Below are positions 31,786 through 44,031 of a stretch of 64,000 nt of DNA, one piece after another (the first letter of the stretch is position 1; the number at the start of each line of letters is the position of its first letter). The stretch is from assembly GCA_018417955.1 (NCBI GenBank), contig JACTVC010000004.1, forward strand, positions 806,001 through 870,000, read 5' to 3'. A program made the translations under genes and the position numbers. The notes beneath the pieces were generated by a model. The model did no database searches and was not told the origin of the DNA. It worked only from the letters and a program-made list of their open reading frames with translations. The DNA comes from Laccaria trichodermophora (Eukaryota > Basidiomycota > Agaricomycetes > Agaricales > Hydnangiaceae).

Positions 31786-32416
31786 TGATTACGGGCCTCC
31801 CTAAGTTTCCCATCACGGATTATTCCCGGAAAGTCTTTCGTGCGTGAATCTTCTTTGTCAAGGTCTATTCATCTTGGGGAAACTTTCATTGTACAGAGCT
31901 TTGAAGGATGGGACGTATGGTCATCATCGTCATCATTGCACCCCACCTCGTCCAGCCCTTGATTGACTTCATCAGGTGGGTCCCAGGGATATGCGCCTGT
32001 GAAAAAGGACTCATTTTGGGCCGTCGCCGGGATTCTGGGAACCTCTGTTTCCATCTGGCCTTCAGGGGCGAGTATACACTGGAATACACTCATAAAGGGC
32101 TCAGCCCTTTCGTGATTGACATTGTCGTTCTCAAAAATTGGCTGCAACACAGCTCGAGGATCGGTTGGTTGGTAAATTTTTGTTTTAGGTACAGCCAAAG
32201 TCGTGAATGACGCGTTTTTTTGTTTTTCAGGCTCACTCCTGGGTATCCGACACTTTTTACTCAAAGGTAAGTGCACCGTTCGCGTGATATTTGACATACA
32301 CTCACATTTTCTATCTCATTTTCGACCCTCCGCTTTTTCGCTGGCCTTCCAGAACCCTTTGAAGTGCCACTCATGTTGTTTACCCTGGCTATTGTCGCCT
32401 TGGATCGCCGTCCCAT
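31786..32416 (-). pseudogene. N-terminal half of the split TE-type gene
   Basis: ATG at 32,416 gives a basic start (MGRRSKATIARVNNMSGTSK, then a PAKKRR nuclear-signal-like run) and an intron donor GTGAGT near 32,305. Coding resumes near 32,235 (SEPEKQKNASFTTLAVPK) and runs through an acidic DDDDD stretch to KVSPR, a TGA, and on in the same frame as DLDKEDSRTKDFPGIIRDGK and LREARNH. The frame stops at the TA of the giant insertion; codons continue at 3,390 on the same strand. The MGRRSK start fits a nuclear DNA-binding TE protein in my recollection of Agaricomycete families, but no activity can be assigned. Confidence 0.6.
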
Positions 32417-32699
32417 CCCGCCAGTCCGGTAGAGGCGAAAAAAAAGAGATGGGCAGACGTAATCAATCGCGTCGCGGATATTGACGTGACTAACCATCAT
32501 TTTCACTATTTTATCACCAGAAATCTTTCTAGTACTAAATCTATGCCTTTGGGTTGGACAATAGATATCTATGAACAATATGTTGGTTTTATTTAAGCTA
32601 CAAAGTGCCCCCGGAATATCTGAGGCAATTTTTTTCAAAACACAGCTCAGATATGGAAGGTGTCACGCTAATCACGTGACGTTAGTTGGGTATGGATGT
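32417..32699. other. Upstream region of split gene, no gene
   Basis: AT-rich sequence between the start of the split gene and the first segmental-duplication block. Nothing else is supported. Confidence 0.4.
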
Positions 32700-34239
32700 C
32701 CCCTACCTTAGCAGCAGTTTGATCAACACCCTGCCTGCCCCCTATAACCCCTGGGTAAAAGCCCCGTCTGTCGAAGTGAAGGAAGCAGTGCTTGGTAGAG
32801 AACGCACGATTAAACCTATCTCTGGCTTCCTATGTGAGAGGACATCCGAAGAAGGCGGCCAGTGCAATCCAACAACTCGCAGCGGGAAAAGACACATATG
32901 ACCTTGCCGATGATTTGAGAGTGTGCAATAAGGGGTTTCTAGGAGGGAGTCGCGTACATGGCCCGCCTCGGCATCGACAGGTCAAGGGGCTGCCCGTGCT
33001 GCCAACGCCAACGCCAACCAAAACATGGCAAGGCTCGGGTCCAAAATCCTCAGTGGGAACCGGAGATGGGAAGGAGGAGCGCGGGGAGGAGAGAAAGAGA
33101 GAGGGTGGGGTGCAGTGATGAAGCTATAGCGTAGACTCCATTGAGAGGAGAGCGTCTATTGCGCATCTTGTTATCGGTAGGACAAGGGCAAATCAAACAA
33201 CGGGGTTTTTTGCGAACGCCAACCGAATCATGGGCAGCCCCTTGGTAACTCTCTGAACAACAACCTGCCTGGATAGGGCTAAAGAGCTGGGTTTCGGGGT
33301 AAAGAGGAAGCAGAGCGAGCCCGGTTTTGTTCGGTGTACAGGTTGTGCCTAGAACCTCCGAAAAAGAAAGTTGGGGATCTCGACATGCAGAGCGTGACTG
33401 TGAGCCCACGACACTCGTATCACAGCGCCGTCATGGGGAGGCAAGAGAGTTCGGGGTGGTGACCGTCGTTTGATGGTACATGAGTGGCATGTCGGGTCAT
33501 ACGAGGAAGGACGAAGATGGCCCGAACCCTCCTCAACATCGCGAAGGCTTGACTAGCGGGTATACGTTCGTGGAAGAGAAAACCGGATAGGGGTGAACAA
33601 GCGCTCAACGCTGCCGATTAACGGTTGACGCCTTTCCTTGAACCACATCCAAAGATACAACCAAGAAAGAGAAAAAGAAAAAGAAAAAAGAGCAAGAAGA
33701 ACGAATAGAGAAAACACCAACGCACTTTTCAGTCAACATCAACGGCGGCCTCTCCTTCTCTTTCTCCAAGGGCAAACTCATCCTCTGGAACTCCCCATGT
33801 TTCCCTTTCAAAGCCGGGCTCCCCCTCCCCACCGAACTGCTCCTGGACAATCCAGCTCCAAGGTGTACAGACTGCGTACCGCGTGCACTTAAAGACGAGC
33901 GTGCTGCGTTGTTTAGATTCATCGATCTTGAAGTGTAGTAGTCCAAGGTGCAGTCAAGGGAGCAATACGATATGGAGCTTTGTCTCCTCGAGGTTTTTCC
34001 TATGCCTGCCGATGTGCTTGTTGAAAGTGAGGACGCGGATGCGGATGATGATGAGGTGATTGTTCCATCTAGAAGGTGGAGTGGCCGTGGACCGGGTGAG
34101 GCGGGTAGTCGTTTAGATGTGGTTGTTGATGAGTATGATGACGATGGCGACGTTGTGCAAAATGTCTCCGCTTCTGGACCAAACGTTCGCGAACCAACTT
34201 GGGCGAACGAAACGGAACCCTAACCCTCGCTCTCGGTAC

Positions 34240-35120
34240 AACCTCCCTCTTTCTGAAGGCAAATGCCTTCAGCGTAGCCCAAAGCTCTCCAGTTCAAACC
34301 CCAACCCTTTCATCCAGCTGATGAACCACATGAGTCGAACACTGGTTCGCTGAGCTGGCAAAAAAACATTGCCCTTTGGAACAGCGTTTCGTAGTTTTCA
34401 TGATTGGCACGAGGGTGAGACGTAAGGAAAGAGGGAGGGAGTAAACGCCACCACCATTTCATCGACCTTGTTTCTGAAAGAACGGGCTTGAAGACTGAGC
34501 GCTGAGCACTGGCTAGGCTCGAATCGAGGACTGTGGAAACATCTTCCCTTTCGTATGTCACATGCCCATAGAAGTTCAGAACCGCATCCCGAGTCGGAGC
34601 AGCAGATGGTGGAAGTGTGACGTTGGGAGTCTATGCATCAGCTGGGGGAGTTGTGGGGGAGGCGTTAGCGACGTGAAGAAAGTAGACGCGAGGAGGGAAG
34701 AGGGGAGGTGGTGGGGTGGTAAGAAGAGGGGTGGGGAGAAGAGGGAGGTTTGAAAGTCTCCACTCCACTCCGTCCGCTGTGTGCAGGCAACCAGCTCGTC
34801 GATTAAGGAAGAACACACCCATCCCAAACCCTCAAGGCCATATCGCACCCGCCAGTTACGACGATCGAGGTAGGCCGGCCCCAGATTATGAAGGAGTAGT
34901 ACATTCTGCTCTAACTTGAGCTTGAGGGGCCTCGTCTCTGTGCTGGTTAGGGATCGATTGTGACACCACCGGCGTGAACTTGGTGAGGTGTGTACTTTGG
35001 TCTGGTGCGAGTCGCAGTCGTCTTGCTGGTGGTGCAAGCTTCCACCACGCCCGTTGCGTGATATCTCCACCACATTTGTCGCTCGAGCTCCCACCACCGC
35101 ATTGATCCCTAGTCCCTGAT
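34240..35120 (-). pseudogene. WD40 relic, Cdc4/FBXW7-like (block 1)
   Basis: On the minus strand at about 34,866-34,815 one frame gives VVTGGCDMALRVWDG, which matches the Cdc4-type WD repeat SGGCDKVLRVWD. Further along (about 34,655-34,610) the next exon-like piece parallels the conserved CI-HTL-GHTSTIR segment. In an active Cdc4 protein these blades hold phospho-degrons for the SCF ubiquitin ligase. Here the frames are broken repeatedly, so it is a relic. The assignment rests on short motifs and recalled family consensus. Confidence 0.4.
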
Positions 35121-35669
35121 GTCTACTCGACTAGTTCATCGAGAGCGTTAAAATTCGAGGATGGCGAAAGAGCCACAGACGTTAGGCGAGATTGAATTGG
35201 TCCAGTCGCCGTGCTGTGTTTGACTTCCAACTGCCGCTTGACTTCGTTGTTCTCCAGTCGTGACGAGTGATAGCGCCAACCAAGCCTTCATCCTTCCGAT
35301 CGTCTGCCGCTGTCGATACCTCAATCAGCTTTTCCGAAGATGAATAACGCGCCTAAGTGTATGTATATGCCGTCAAGAGGGATCACACAAGAAAGTCGAG
35401 CAGAGATACATACCGACTTTATCAACGAAGCAAATCCTGCGAAATGAGAAGTCAGCAAGACGGATCCAAGTTATGAAGGTGCGGAGAAAGATATCACCTC
35501 TTCGACTTCGAAATTTGTTTTGGATGTCTGGCATCGTATTTCCGTGTTCGCGAAGGTAGCTAATGGATTCATAGAGGGGATGCGTCTGTTGTAGAGGAAC
35601 AATTTTGAGGGGAAGTATGTTGTACATGCTCAAAACGAAGAAAACAGACCTCTGGATAGGGTTAACTGA

Positions 35670-35985
35670 GTCTTGCGCAGAAACGTTTACGCCTCTCTGA
35701 ATCGGGTTTCGAGCGCCCATAGGACAGGTGACAGAAATGTCGAGCTGGTCAACGTATGGAGCGCGTTCGTTGCGTCTAAGTTCTCTTTCTTTCCCACGCA
35801 CATATCTGCTACACTTCCAACGTGTCGCCGACAGGGTAAGTGAAGCTCTCTAATGCCTCTTGTAACAAGTTAATCAATCGGTACTATTTTGCACAGATTA
35901 ATTAAGGACTACATTAGCGCTATCAACAGAACGACATCCAGGCCAGCAATTCAAACCAAACGTACTTATAAAGGAGAGCGGTTGA
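35670..35985 (+). pseudogene. Decayed duplicate of NLR promoter and first exon
   Basis: Reproduces the block found before both NLR genes: CGCAGAAACGTTTACGC, GAGCGCCCATAGGACAGGTG, then the donor-like GTAAGTGAAGCTCTCTAATG (35,838), a CACAG acceptor, and a degraded second exon start (ACTACATTAGCGCTATCAAC). The first exon is lost and the frame after the acceptor is broken. It is an NLR gene birth that died early. Confidence 0.6.
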
Positions 35986-38035
35986 CATTGAGGAAAGAGA
36001 AAGTTAACGCATACGCTGCAAAAACTCTTCCTCGTGCGATCGTAATTCGAGACATCTGGACTCATTTGAGCTATAAAGTGCAGGAGTTGTGCATGTCTGT
36101 TGAATAAGTACTAGTGTTGGTTGGGGGGTTAAGAATGTGGTCAACGAGCAAAATACAAAAGAGAGATATGGCAACAGAAGAACCATATGAGAAAACCGAA
36201 GGTTCTGAGTGATAAGCGTATGGTGAAGTGGAAGCCCGCCGTGGCGTTGATGGACGTGAGGACCCGGTCCTTGGTGAATACGTCGATGACAACCTCCCTC
36301 TGAAAGTCCCCAACTCGATGAGCATGTAGAAAGCGAGCAGGCGGATCTAGCCTTGACCGACATCCTGCCCCCATAACCTCTGAGTGAAAGCCCCATATGT
36401 CGAAGTGAACGAAGCAGTGCCTAGGTAGAGAACGCACGACAAAGCCAATCTCTGGCTTGCTAGGTGAGGGGACATCATGATTCAGAGCTTTCTAGGACAC
36501 CGAATAACTCGCAGCGGGAAGAGCATATGACTTTGCCGATAAACTGAGAGTAGGGCGAAATGGAAGCCCACCTTTAAGTGTGTATGGACCTGATCTGCGG
36601 GCATTCCCCTGATCACAGTCCGCCTCTGAATAGCTCGTGCGGAAAGGGAGGCCATGAGTCTATACCCGCGACTCCTTGGCCGACAACCCCTCCAAGTAGA
36701 AGAATGTTCGCCTCAAAAAATTTATCCCGAGGGTAAAAATTGGCCATGGCTTGGACACCAACTGTCTCACGGGCGGGATGGACGCATATACGAAGCAAAC
36801 CCCTGGTAGTCGGGTGGAAAGACACAGCCGGCCTTTGTTGATAAGACAAATCCAATATTCCGTAATCTCTTCGACGGCAGAGGCTGTCTCGTTGAGTTGA
36901 CTGGTAGGATGGAAGCGAGCCATGGTCTACGGCTCCTTGTCTGTAACTAGCTCCAACTGCCTCCAATAGCGTTGCAAACAGCGCATCAATGCTGAGCCGC
37001 TCGGATCCGATCTTTGATAAACTGCGTGAACGACGGCCACTGGGCGAAGGTGCCAGATAAGTGGGGAATGATGAAGCAGCGAATTTCTGGGAGAGAGTCG
37101 CGTACGATGCCCAAAAGAACGCATACATACATAGCGCGCGTTGGTATCGTATCCATAAGACAGGGACAGGTCGAAGGACTGCCCGTGCTGCCAACGCCAA
37201 AACATGGCAAGGCTCGGGTCAGATCCTTGGTGACAGCCTGCCGTGGCAGACTGTGGTTTCAAGGGGGGTTTTCGGCCTACACCATGCTCCGAAATCCAAA
37301 GAATGAGAGAATCGCATGTGTGACAGGACCGCAGATCGGAAGGAGGAGCGCAAGGAGGAGAAGCGGGGAGAGGGAGTGCAGCGATGAAAGGATATACTGT
37401 GTCGAGAGGAGAGGTACATGCCCCGTCTTAGTATCGATAAGACAAGGGTAGGGCTAAGAACAGGACGTTCTGCGAACGCCAACCGAATCATAGAGAGGGT
37501 GACCGCATAGCCTATAGGGCATGGGTCCGATCCTTGGTAACTCTCTAAACAACGCCTGGATAGCCTCTCAGTCTAAGGAGAAAGATCCAATTTCTAGCTG
37601 GTTGGACTCACCGATCTGCCACGACAACTCAACGCCACGACTTCTCCCCTGTGTCCTTCAACTCGTCCTCGATCTTTTCTTCCACTGTGTGAAGCGCTTC
37701 AGTCTCGTTCTTCAAGCTGTCAACTTGAAGCGCACCTTGTCGGGTCATGAGCTCCGCCAAAAATTGTCGAAATTAGTAGGGCATATCACGTTGGGAAGGA
37801 AACGGTTGGGGATAGTCTGCGTGGATTACCCCGCGGCTGATCGAGGTGAAGGATTGGGCTGGATTGGGGGGCAGTGAGCAGTTGTCAGCACGTTCACATT
37901 GAGCGCGGGGGAGGGGAACGATGGGAGTAGACAGAGTGATGTGATACAGCCAGAGAAGGGAAGAACAAAGAGGGAGCGGTGTGCGAACCAAAACTTCAAG
38001 CGCTTCAAGCTTCATCGATTCAGCTCCGATGATCT

Positions 38036-38222
38036 GCCCTGCACAGAAACGTTTACGCTTCTCTGAACTGGGTTCCGAGCGCCCAGTGGAGCAGGTGACA
38101 AAGAGCTGTGGTGAGCGCTTACCGGCAAAACGCGAACGATGCCTGATGGTCAACGTGTGGCGTTTGTTGCAACTTGCAAGCTGCCGCTTCTTTCCTTCGC
38201 CCACATCTGCCCCACTTCCAAC
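38036..38222 (+). promoter_or_regulatory. Conserved upstream block of NLR copy A
   Basis: GCACAGAAACGTTTACGCTT, then TCCGAGCGCCCAGTGG, GTGAGCGCTTACCGGC and CTTTCCTTCGCCCACATCTG are shared with the block before copy B (56,430-56,605) and, more weakly, with the two decayed copies. Conservation beyond the surrounding sequence suggests promoter or 5' UTR function. No TATA box is obvious. Confidence 0.45.
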
Positions 38223-41200
38223 ATGAGTGAAATCCATATCCTCCAAGGTGCTCAGAATCCCGTTATAACGGGCGGCACATTCATGGCTGCCGAGACTGTA
38301 AGTGAAGCGCTCTAATGCCCTGTTATCGCAAGCTAATCAATTGGTATTTGGCACAGGTAAATTACTACACTAGCGCTAGCAACAAAGCGACATCCGACGC
38401 CGCGATTCCCGTGAAACCAAACTCAAGTATTCGGTTCACGGGACGGACCGACGTTCTCGCAAAACTGAAGAAACATTTTACTGCCAAAAGCAATGATAAA
38501 CTCCGCCGTCGAAAATTCTTTTTGTTGTATGGTATGGGGGGTATTGGGAAGACTCAGATTTGTTTGAGGTTCATTGAGGATATGGCTGACTAGTAAGTAC
38601 CCTAACATATTACTTAGTCCCAGTTTCTGACTGGTTCTCAGCTTTTCCCATGTTTTCTGGATTGATGCATCTTCAGTTGGTACAATCACTCAGGCACTGA
38701 AGGGAATCTGCAACCTTCCTGAGGCCCAGTCTTCTTCCCTGGATGGTTCACCTCAATCTGCTTTACAGTGGATTAGCTCTCTGAGAAGGAACTATGCAAT
38801 GGTCTTTGATAATGCTGATAATCTAACACCTGAGGAACTTGAGCAATATTTTCCATCTGGGCTAGGAGGGAACATTCTGATAACTAGTCGCAACTCTGGC
38901 CTAAAACATCTGACTTTACATGAGAATTCTCTTGAGGTGAAAGTGATGGAAGAAAGTGATGCCATCTCTTTACTCTTAAAGGCTGCTTGCTTGAGTGAGT
39001 CTCAGGAAAACCAAGCTGAGGCTTCCAAGATTGTGAATGAGCTCTTTTGCATTCCTCTGGCTATTGATCAGGCTGGTGCTTTCATTGCTTTTGGGGGCAG
39101 AGACATAAGAGACTATATTGATGAATACTCTCAATACAGAGAGAGACTATTATCTTACCCAGCTTTCAAAGGGGCATCTACATATAACAGAAGTGTCTAT
39201 GGGACCTGGGAGCTATCATTTAAAGAAATTCAGCAGAGAGCCAAAAGTGATGATTCTCAAAGAGCTGAGGCAGCTAAGAGTGCAATGTTTCTGCTGGCAA
39301 TCTTTGCCTTCTTTCATTTTGATGGTATTACAGAAGAAATCTTTTCTTATACTGCTACTCAGGAATATGGAGATAATGAGCAGGGGTCAGCCTTGCCTCT
39401 TGCAACCTCCATAATAGACCGCACACTGCTTCAGCCTCACAACACAGGAAAATGGGATAATTATAAATTCAAAGAGGGAATTAGAGTATTACTGTCTTTT
39501 AGCCTGATCAAACTGGTTTCATCCAAAGGCATCTATACCATGCACCCACTTATTCATGCCTGGGGAAGAGACAGAATGTCCTCAGAAGATAGACAGAAAT
39601 ATTGTTGGATGGCATATGGAATGTTAGCTTGCTCTCTGCCACAAGACTTCAATGACCAGCCATATCAGTTCAGAAGGATTTTGGTCACTCATTTGAGGGC
39701 CAATCTACAGCATAGTGTCATGACAAAGAAGGAAATGCTTGATAAGTACTTTGATGATGCTCATGAAAAATGTGGGAACATGTTGAGGGAACAGGGGTAT
39801 TTCAGTGAGGCAGAGAAGTGTCAGATTCTAGTGCTGGATGCAAGAAGCAGAACCCTGGGTGAGGAGCACCCAGATACAATCAGGGCCATGGGTGCACTTG
39901 CAACTACATACCAGAAGTTAGGAAAATATGCAGATGCAGAAAAACTTGACATGAAGACTCTAGATATGAGAAAAAGACTTCTTGGAGAACATCACATACA
40001 AACAATCTGGTCCATGGCCAATCTTGCAATTACATGTAAGAGGCTAGGAAAATATGCAGATGCAGAGAAACTTGAAATCAAAGTTCTAGATATGAGAAAC
40101 AGACTTCTTGGAGAAGAGCACCCAGGTACAATCTTGGCCATGCATAATCTTGCAAGTACATATAGGGTGATAGGAAAATATGAAGATGCAGAGAAGCTTC
40201 AAATCAAAGTTCTAGATATGAGAAACAGACTTCTTGGAGAAGAGCACCCAGATACAATCTCAGTCATGAGTAATCTTGCAAGTACATATTGAAGTCTAGG
40301 AAAATATGCAGATGCAGAGAAGCATCAAATCAAAGTTCTAGATATGAGTACCAGACTTCTTGGAGAAGAGCACCCAGATACAATCTTAGTCATGAATAAT
40401 CTTGCAAGTACATATTGGAGTCTAGGAAAATATGCAGATGCAGAGAAGCTTCAAATCAAAGTTCTAGATATGAGAAACAGACTTCTCAGAGAAGAGCACC
40501 CAGATACAATCATGGCTATGGGTAATCTCGCAAGTACATATGAGAGTCTAGGAAAATATGCAGATGCAGAGAAGCTTGAAGTCAAAGTTCTAGATATGAG
40601 AAACAGACTTCTTGGAGAAGAGCACCTAGATACAATCATGGCCATGGGTAATCTTGCAGATACATATAGGAGTCTAGGAGAATATGCAGATGCAGAGAAG
40701 CTTGAAATCAAAGTTCTAGAAATGAGAAACAGACTTCTTGGAGAGGAGCACCCACATACAATCACGGCCATGGGTAATCTTGGAATTACATATAGGGTGA
40801 TAGGAAAATATGCAGATGCAGAGAAGCTTGAAATCAAAGTTCTAGATATGAGAAACAGACTTCTTGGAGAAGAGCACCCAGATACAATCTCAGTCATGAG
40901 TAATCTTGCAAGTACATATTGGAGTCTAGGAAAATATGCAGATGCAGAGAAGCTTCAAATCAAAGTTCTAGATATAAGAAACAGACTTCTTGGAGAAGAG
41001 CACCCAGATAAATCATGGCCATGAGTAATCTTGCAATTACATATAGGGTGATAGGAAAATATGCAGATGCAGAGAAGCATCAAATCAAAGTTCTAGATAT
41101 GAGAAACAGATTTCTTGGAGAAGAGCACCCAGATACAATCATGGCCATGGGTAATCTTGCAATTACATATGGGAGTATAGGAAAATATGCAGATGCAGAG

Positions 41201-41338
41201 AAGCTTCAAATCAAAGTTCTAGATATGAGAAACAGACTTCTCAGAGTGGAACATCCAGAAACAGTAACAGCAGCAGCATTACTTGCTGAAATTGGATCAC
41301 AAGCCAACACACATACTCCAGGAACTAAATCAAAGTAA
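38223..41338 (+). pseudogene. NB-ARC/TPR receptor (NLR) copy A, broken
   Basis: Exons 38,223-38,297 (MSEIHILQGAQNPVITGGTF), 38,357-38,592 and 38,642 onward, with GTAAGT donors and introns of 59 and 49 nt exactly as in copy B. It has the P-loop GMGGIGKTQ, Walker B MVFDNADN, LITSRN, and IPLAIDQAGAFI of NB-ARC STAND NTPases. About twelve 42-residue TPR units follow (LGKYADAEKLQIKVLDMRNR, LLGEEHPDTI). Two lesions hit only the array: TGA at 40,290-40,292 where other units have TGG, and loss of one C near 41,010 (GATAAATC for GATACAATC). Read as is, a 653-residue protein with four units would form. Beyond the lesions the frame runs to a natural-looking end (HTPGTKSK). NLRs of fungi act in non-self recognition and cell-death control; this role is inferred. 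Confidence 0.85.
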
Positions 41339-41768
41339 AAAAGTAGGTCCTACCCAATATAGAGTATATTTATTTGACATATTCTTGGTATTAGGTCACC
41401 AGCCTTTCCAAATTGCAAATAGAATTTTAAAGATATTGAAGAGAAAGGTATTGCAATATTCCAACATTTCTCATATTATAGATGCTTAGTTTAATTTTCA
41501 GTAACATGTACAATAGACCTGACTCACACTATTGCAAATTCATCATTGTATAGATCAAGCATGGCATGGTCAACCTGTCCAAATGATGTTGCTTATTACA
41601 TACTTTGAGAATTCAAACAGCTATAGTTGCTGAAAATTACAATGCACATAGAATGGAAGTACACAGTACTGACATCACTGAACTCATTCCTTACAACCCT
41701 GGGCATTTACACCAAGTAGAAAACCAGCTTAGACTCTAATTCAAGGTCTCTTCTCTACTGAGAGGATG
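41339..41768. other. 3' flank of NLR copy A, no gene
   Basis: AT-rich and without supported coding; it ends at the LTR of the truncated copia element. Confidence 0.45.
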
Positions 41769-42005
41769 TGTTGGAAGTATATAGTGCAGTGGTAGTAGAG
41801 GATAAAGATAATTAATTCTATTGAGGGCAGCTTCATCACCCTTATATACTACAAAATGTAACTACTAGAATACACTACTAATCACTAGATACATGTGAAT
41901 TGTTTGGTGATGTTCTTGGACTTAATAATCCATCAATCTTGATCTATCTACAAAGTCCTCAAGATGCATGGAATACTTGACCATATTCCAGGTGTTATTC
42001 CAACA
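41769..42005 (-). repeat. 3' LTR of truncated copia element
   Basis: 237 bp with 8-bp inverted ends TGTTGGAA/TTCCAACA. No partner LTR is present in the window. Confidence 0.85.
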
Positions 42006-43375
42006 CTCCCCCTTGGTCAGGTATTATACCTATCTCATAAGTTAAGCTTGGTGTACAATCTGTGGGAGACCCTTTGTGAATAAATCCACAAGATTGTTGT
42101 GAGTTGATATGTAGATCAAATCTAGGTTTCCTTTTTTGACATGATTGCATAAAAAATGAAGCACAATGTCAATATGCTTTGTCTGAGTGTGAAACTCTGG
42201 ATTATGACCAATAGATATTGCAGCCTGGTTATCTGTGAAAATTGTGGATGTTTTTGGCTGTGGAATTTCAAGTTCATTAAATACAGACCTATGCCAAAGT
42301 ACTTGTTTGGCAGCATGAGTAGCAGAAATATATTCTGCCTCAGCAGTTGAAAGAGCAACAGTATTTTGCTTTTTCGAGCTCCAAGCCACAGCTCCTCCAG
42401 CTATGGTTACTGCATATCCACTGACTGATTTTCTGTCAGCATGTGAAGCCCAATCAGCATTGCAGTAAATATTTATATCTGTATTAGAGTTTGTTCCTCC
42501 ATATGTGAGTACACAATTTCGTGTGCCTTTCAGATAACGAAATATCTGTTTAACAGCTGTCCAATGCTTTGGTTGAGGCTGGCTTGTAAATTGTGCAAGT
42601 CTATTTGTTGTGTATGCAATATCTGGGTGTGTTCCCAATGTGGCACACATCAAAGATCCAATCACTGTTGCATAGATCCCTGACCCTCGTGTGTTGTGAG
42701 TGATGTCATCATCAGATGGCTCATCATCTTGATTTAGATCTACATTTGGATCAAGTGGCATGGTGGGTTTAGGTTTTTGAGATTAAACTTCTTGAGAAGT
42801 TTATCAATGTAATGAGTTTCTGAAAGTTAAATAGTATGGTTTGTAGCATCGTGAGTCACCTTCATGCCTAATAATAATGAAGGTTGGCCCAATGCTTTAA
42901 TATCATATTTTGATATGAGTTCTGCTTTGATGTGATTGCTTTCTGCAGGATTATTGGTGAGTGTGAGTATATCATCCACCCATACCAATAAGATTGCAAA
43001 GTTCTCCCCCTCTCTCCAAATATAACAGCAATAATCTGTTTTCAGCTGCATAAATCCCAGATTTTCCATAGCACCATTGAATTCTCAATTCCATGTGTGT
43101 CCAGCCTGCTTTAATCCATAAAGTGCATGTTGTAATCGACAAATGCATCTGCTGCCATCTGAAAAACCTGAGGGTTGCTTCATATACATTTCCTCTGTGA
43201 GTTTTCCATTTAAATATGCACTTTTCACATCAAGCTGACACATATCCCATTTATTTATTGCAGTGAGTGCAAGCATCATGCGTAGCATCTCGAAGTGCAT
43301 AACAGGTGCAAATGTGCCATTATGGCTAAAATCCACCTGGTTTCTGTGAGAAACCTTGTGTGTTATATTACTCAC
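41769..43375 (-). mobile_element. Truncated Ty1/copia element
   Basis: Minus-strand 3' part of a copia element. The 3' LTR (41,769-42,005, 237 bp) has TGTTGGAA...TTCCAACA ends and is preceded by a polypurine tract (GACCAAGGGGGAG on the minus strand). RNase H and connection sequence (42,761-42,042: NADWASHADRKSVSGYAV, ALSTAEAEYIS, TKHIDIVLHFL) and reverse transcriptase (43,375-42,827: DVKSAYLNGKL, HALYGLKQAGHTWN, LVWVDDIL) are clear. An in-frame TGA and at least one frameshift break it. Gag, protease, integrase and the 5' LTR are missing; the gypsy relic begins at its truncation point. Confidence 0.9.
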
Positions 43376-44031
43376 TGTATCCTGTATATAGTTATCTTAT
43401 CTCTCATTCCCTCTCATCCCTTACATTCACTGATTCCATGTTATTCATTTTACCTTTGTATATTAGCTAAGTAGCGCAGTATATACCCAGTCCAACGTGC
43501 TTATACTCATTCCACGCAATGCGTCTGTTTGGTAATGCTTGGCAAAACAAAGTATAAACAAACAGACACAGACCCAGAACAAGTACATCATAACCACCAG
43601 AAAGTCTTAGAAGGTTCTAACACCTTCTTTAGGAATCTAGAATCATAGGCAGATTATATATAAACATGTCTGTAGAGTAAAGAATACTACTCCCTTTTTA
43701 ACCCATAACTTGTGTGAACTTATTAAGATTAAGTGCAACTTGAATTACTAAGTATTTGATAAAGCTTTGTGCTATCAATTACTTAATTCAGAAATGTTAT
43801 CATCTTAGTACTGACGTATCTGAATACAAGCCGCTTTGTCTACAATAAGTGCACATGACGTCAACATAGGAACTACAACTTGCGTCAAGGATTCACGTGA
43901 CCCTAGGTATACTACCACACACTTGACTCCGTTCTTGACCTCACGACTAGTAAGTACTACTCAGTCTATCCTTTACTAACTCTTGTGTATTCACAGCAAT
44001 ACACCAACATAAGAGTTGAGGAACTCTAACA
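43376..44031 (+). repeat. Possible 5' LTR of gypsy relic
   Basis: The TG...CA ends and position directly before a TTGGTGGAC primer-site-like sequence suggest an LTR of about 656 bp, but no second copy is in the window to confirm it. Confidence 0.4.

Larger units (their letters stand above)
32700..38222. repeat. Segmental duplication block 1 (upstream of NLR copy A)
   Basis: Diverged direct copy of 50,440-56,605. Shared landmarks, block 1 against block 2: GTCGAAGTGAAGGAAG (32,775; 50,535), a CT-rich CTCCTTCTCC segment (33,745; 52,290), the GAGGCGGGTAGTCG frame (34,100; 52,630), AAATGAGAAGT (35,440; 53,800), CTCCTTGGCCGACAAC (36,668; 50,698 and a variant at 55,083). Within the block, an inner half (36,360-38,222) repeats motifs of the outer half, so it is itself an older duplication. 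No gene is intact in it; WD40 and NLR relics are listed separately. Confidence 0.7.

Noticed and set aside
33605..33946. Possible minus-strand gene in each duplication block (LNNAARSSLSARGTQS-type frame)
   Set aside because: The frame is not conserved between the four blocks, contains shifts and stops, and matches no family I know.
33948..34223. Plus-strand acidic frame repeated in blocks (EDADADDDEVIVPSRRW type)
   Set aside because: Present in three blocks but with different lengths and ends and poor conservation of the N-terminus. It may be a shadow of minus-strand relic sequence, so it is not called as a gene.
34218..34227. CCCTAACCCT, suggesting an internal telomere remnant (also 52,734-52,743)
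   Set aside because: Fewer than two telomere units, and it is simply part of the duplicated blocks; too short to mean anything.
40451..40897. Minus-strand open frames across the TPR arrays of both NLR genes
   Set aside because: They are reverse-strand shadows of the 126-bp repeats, with no independent support.
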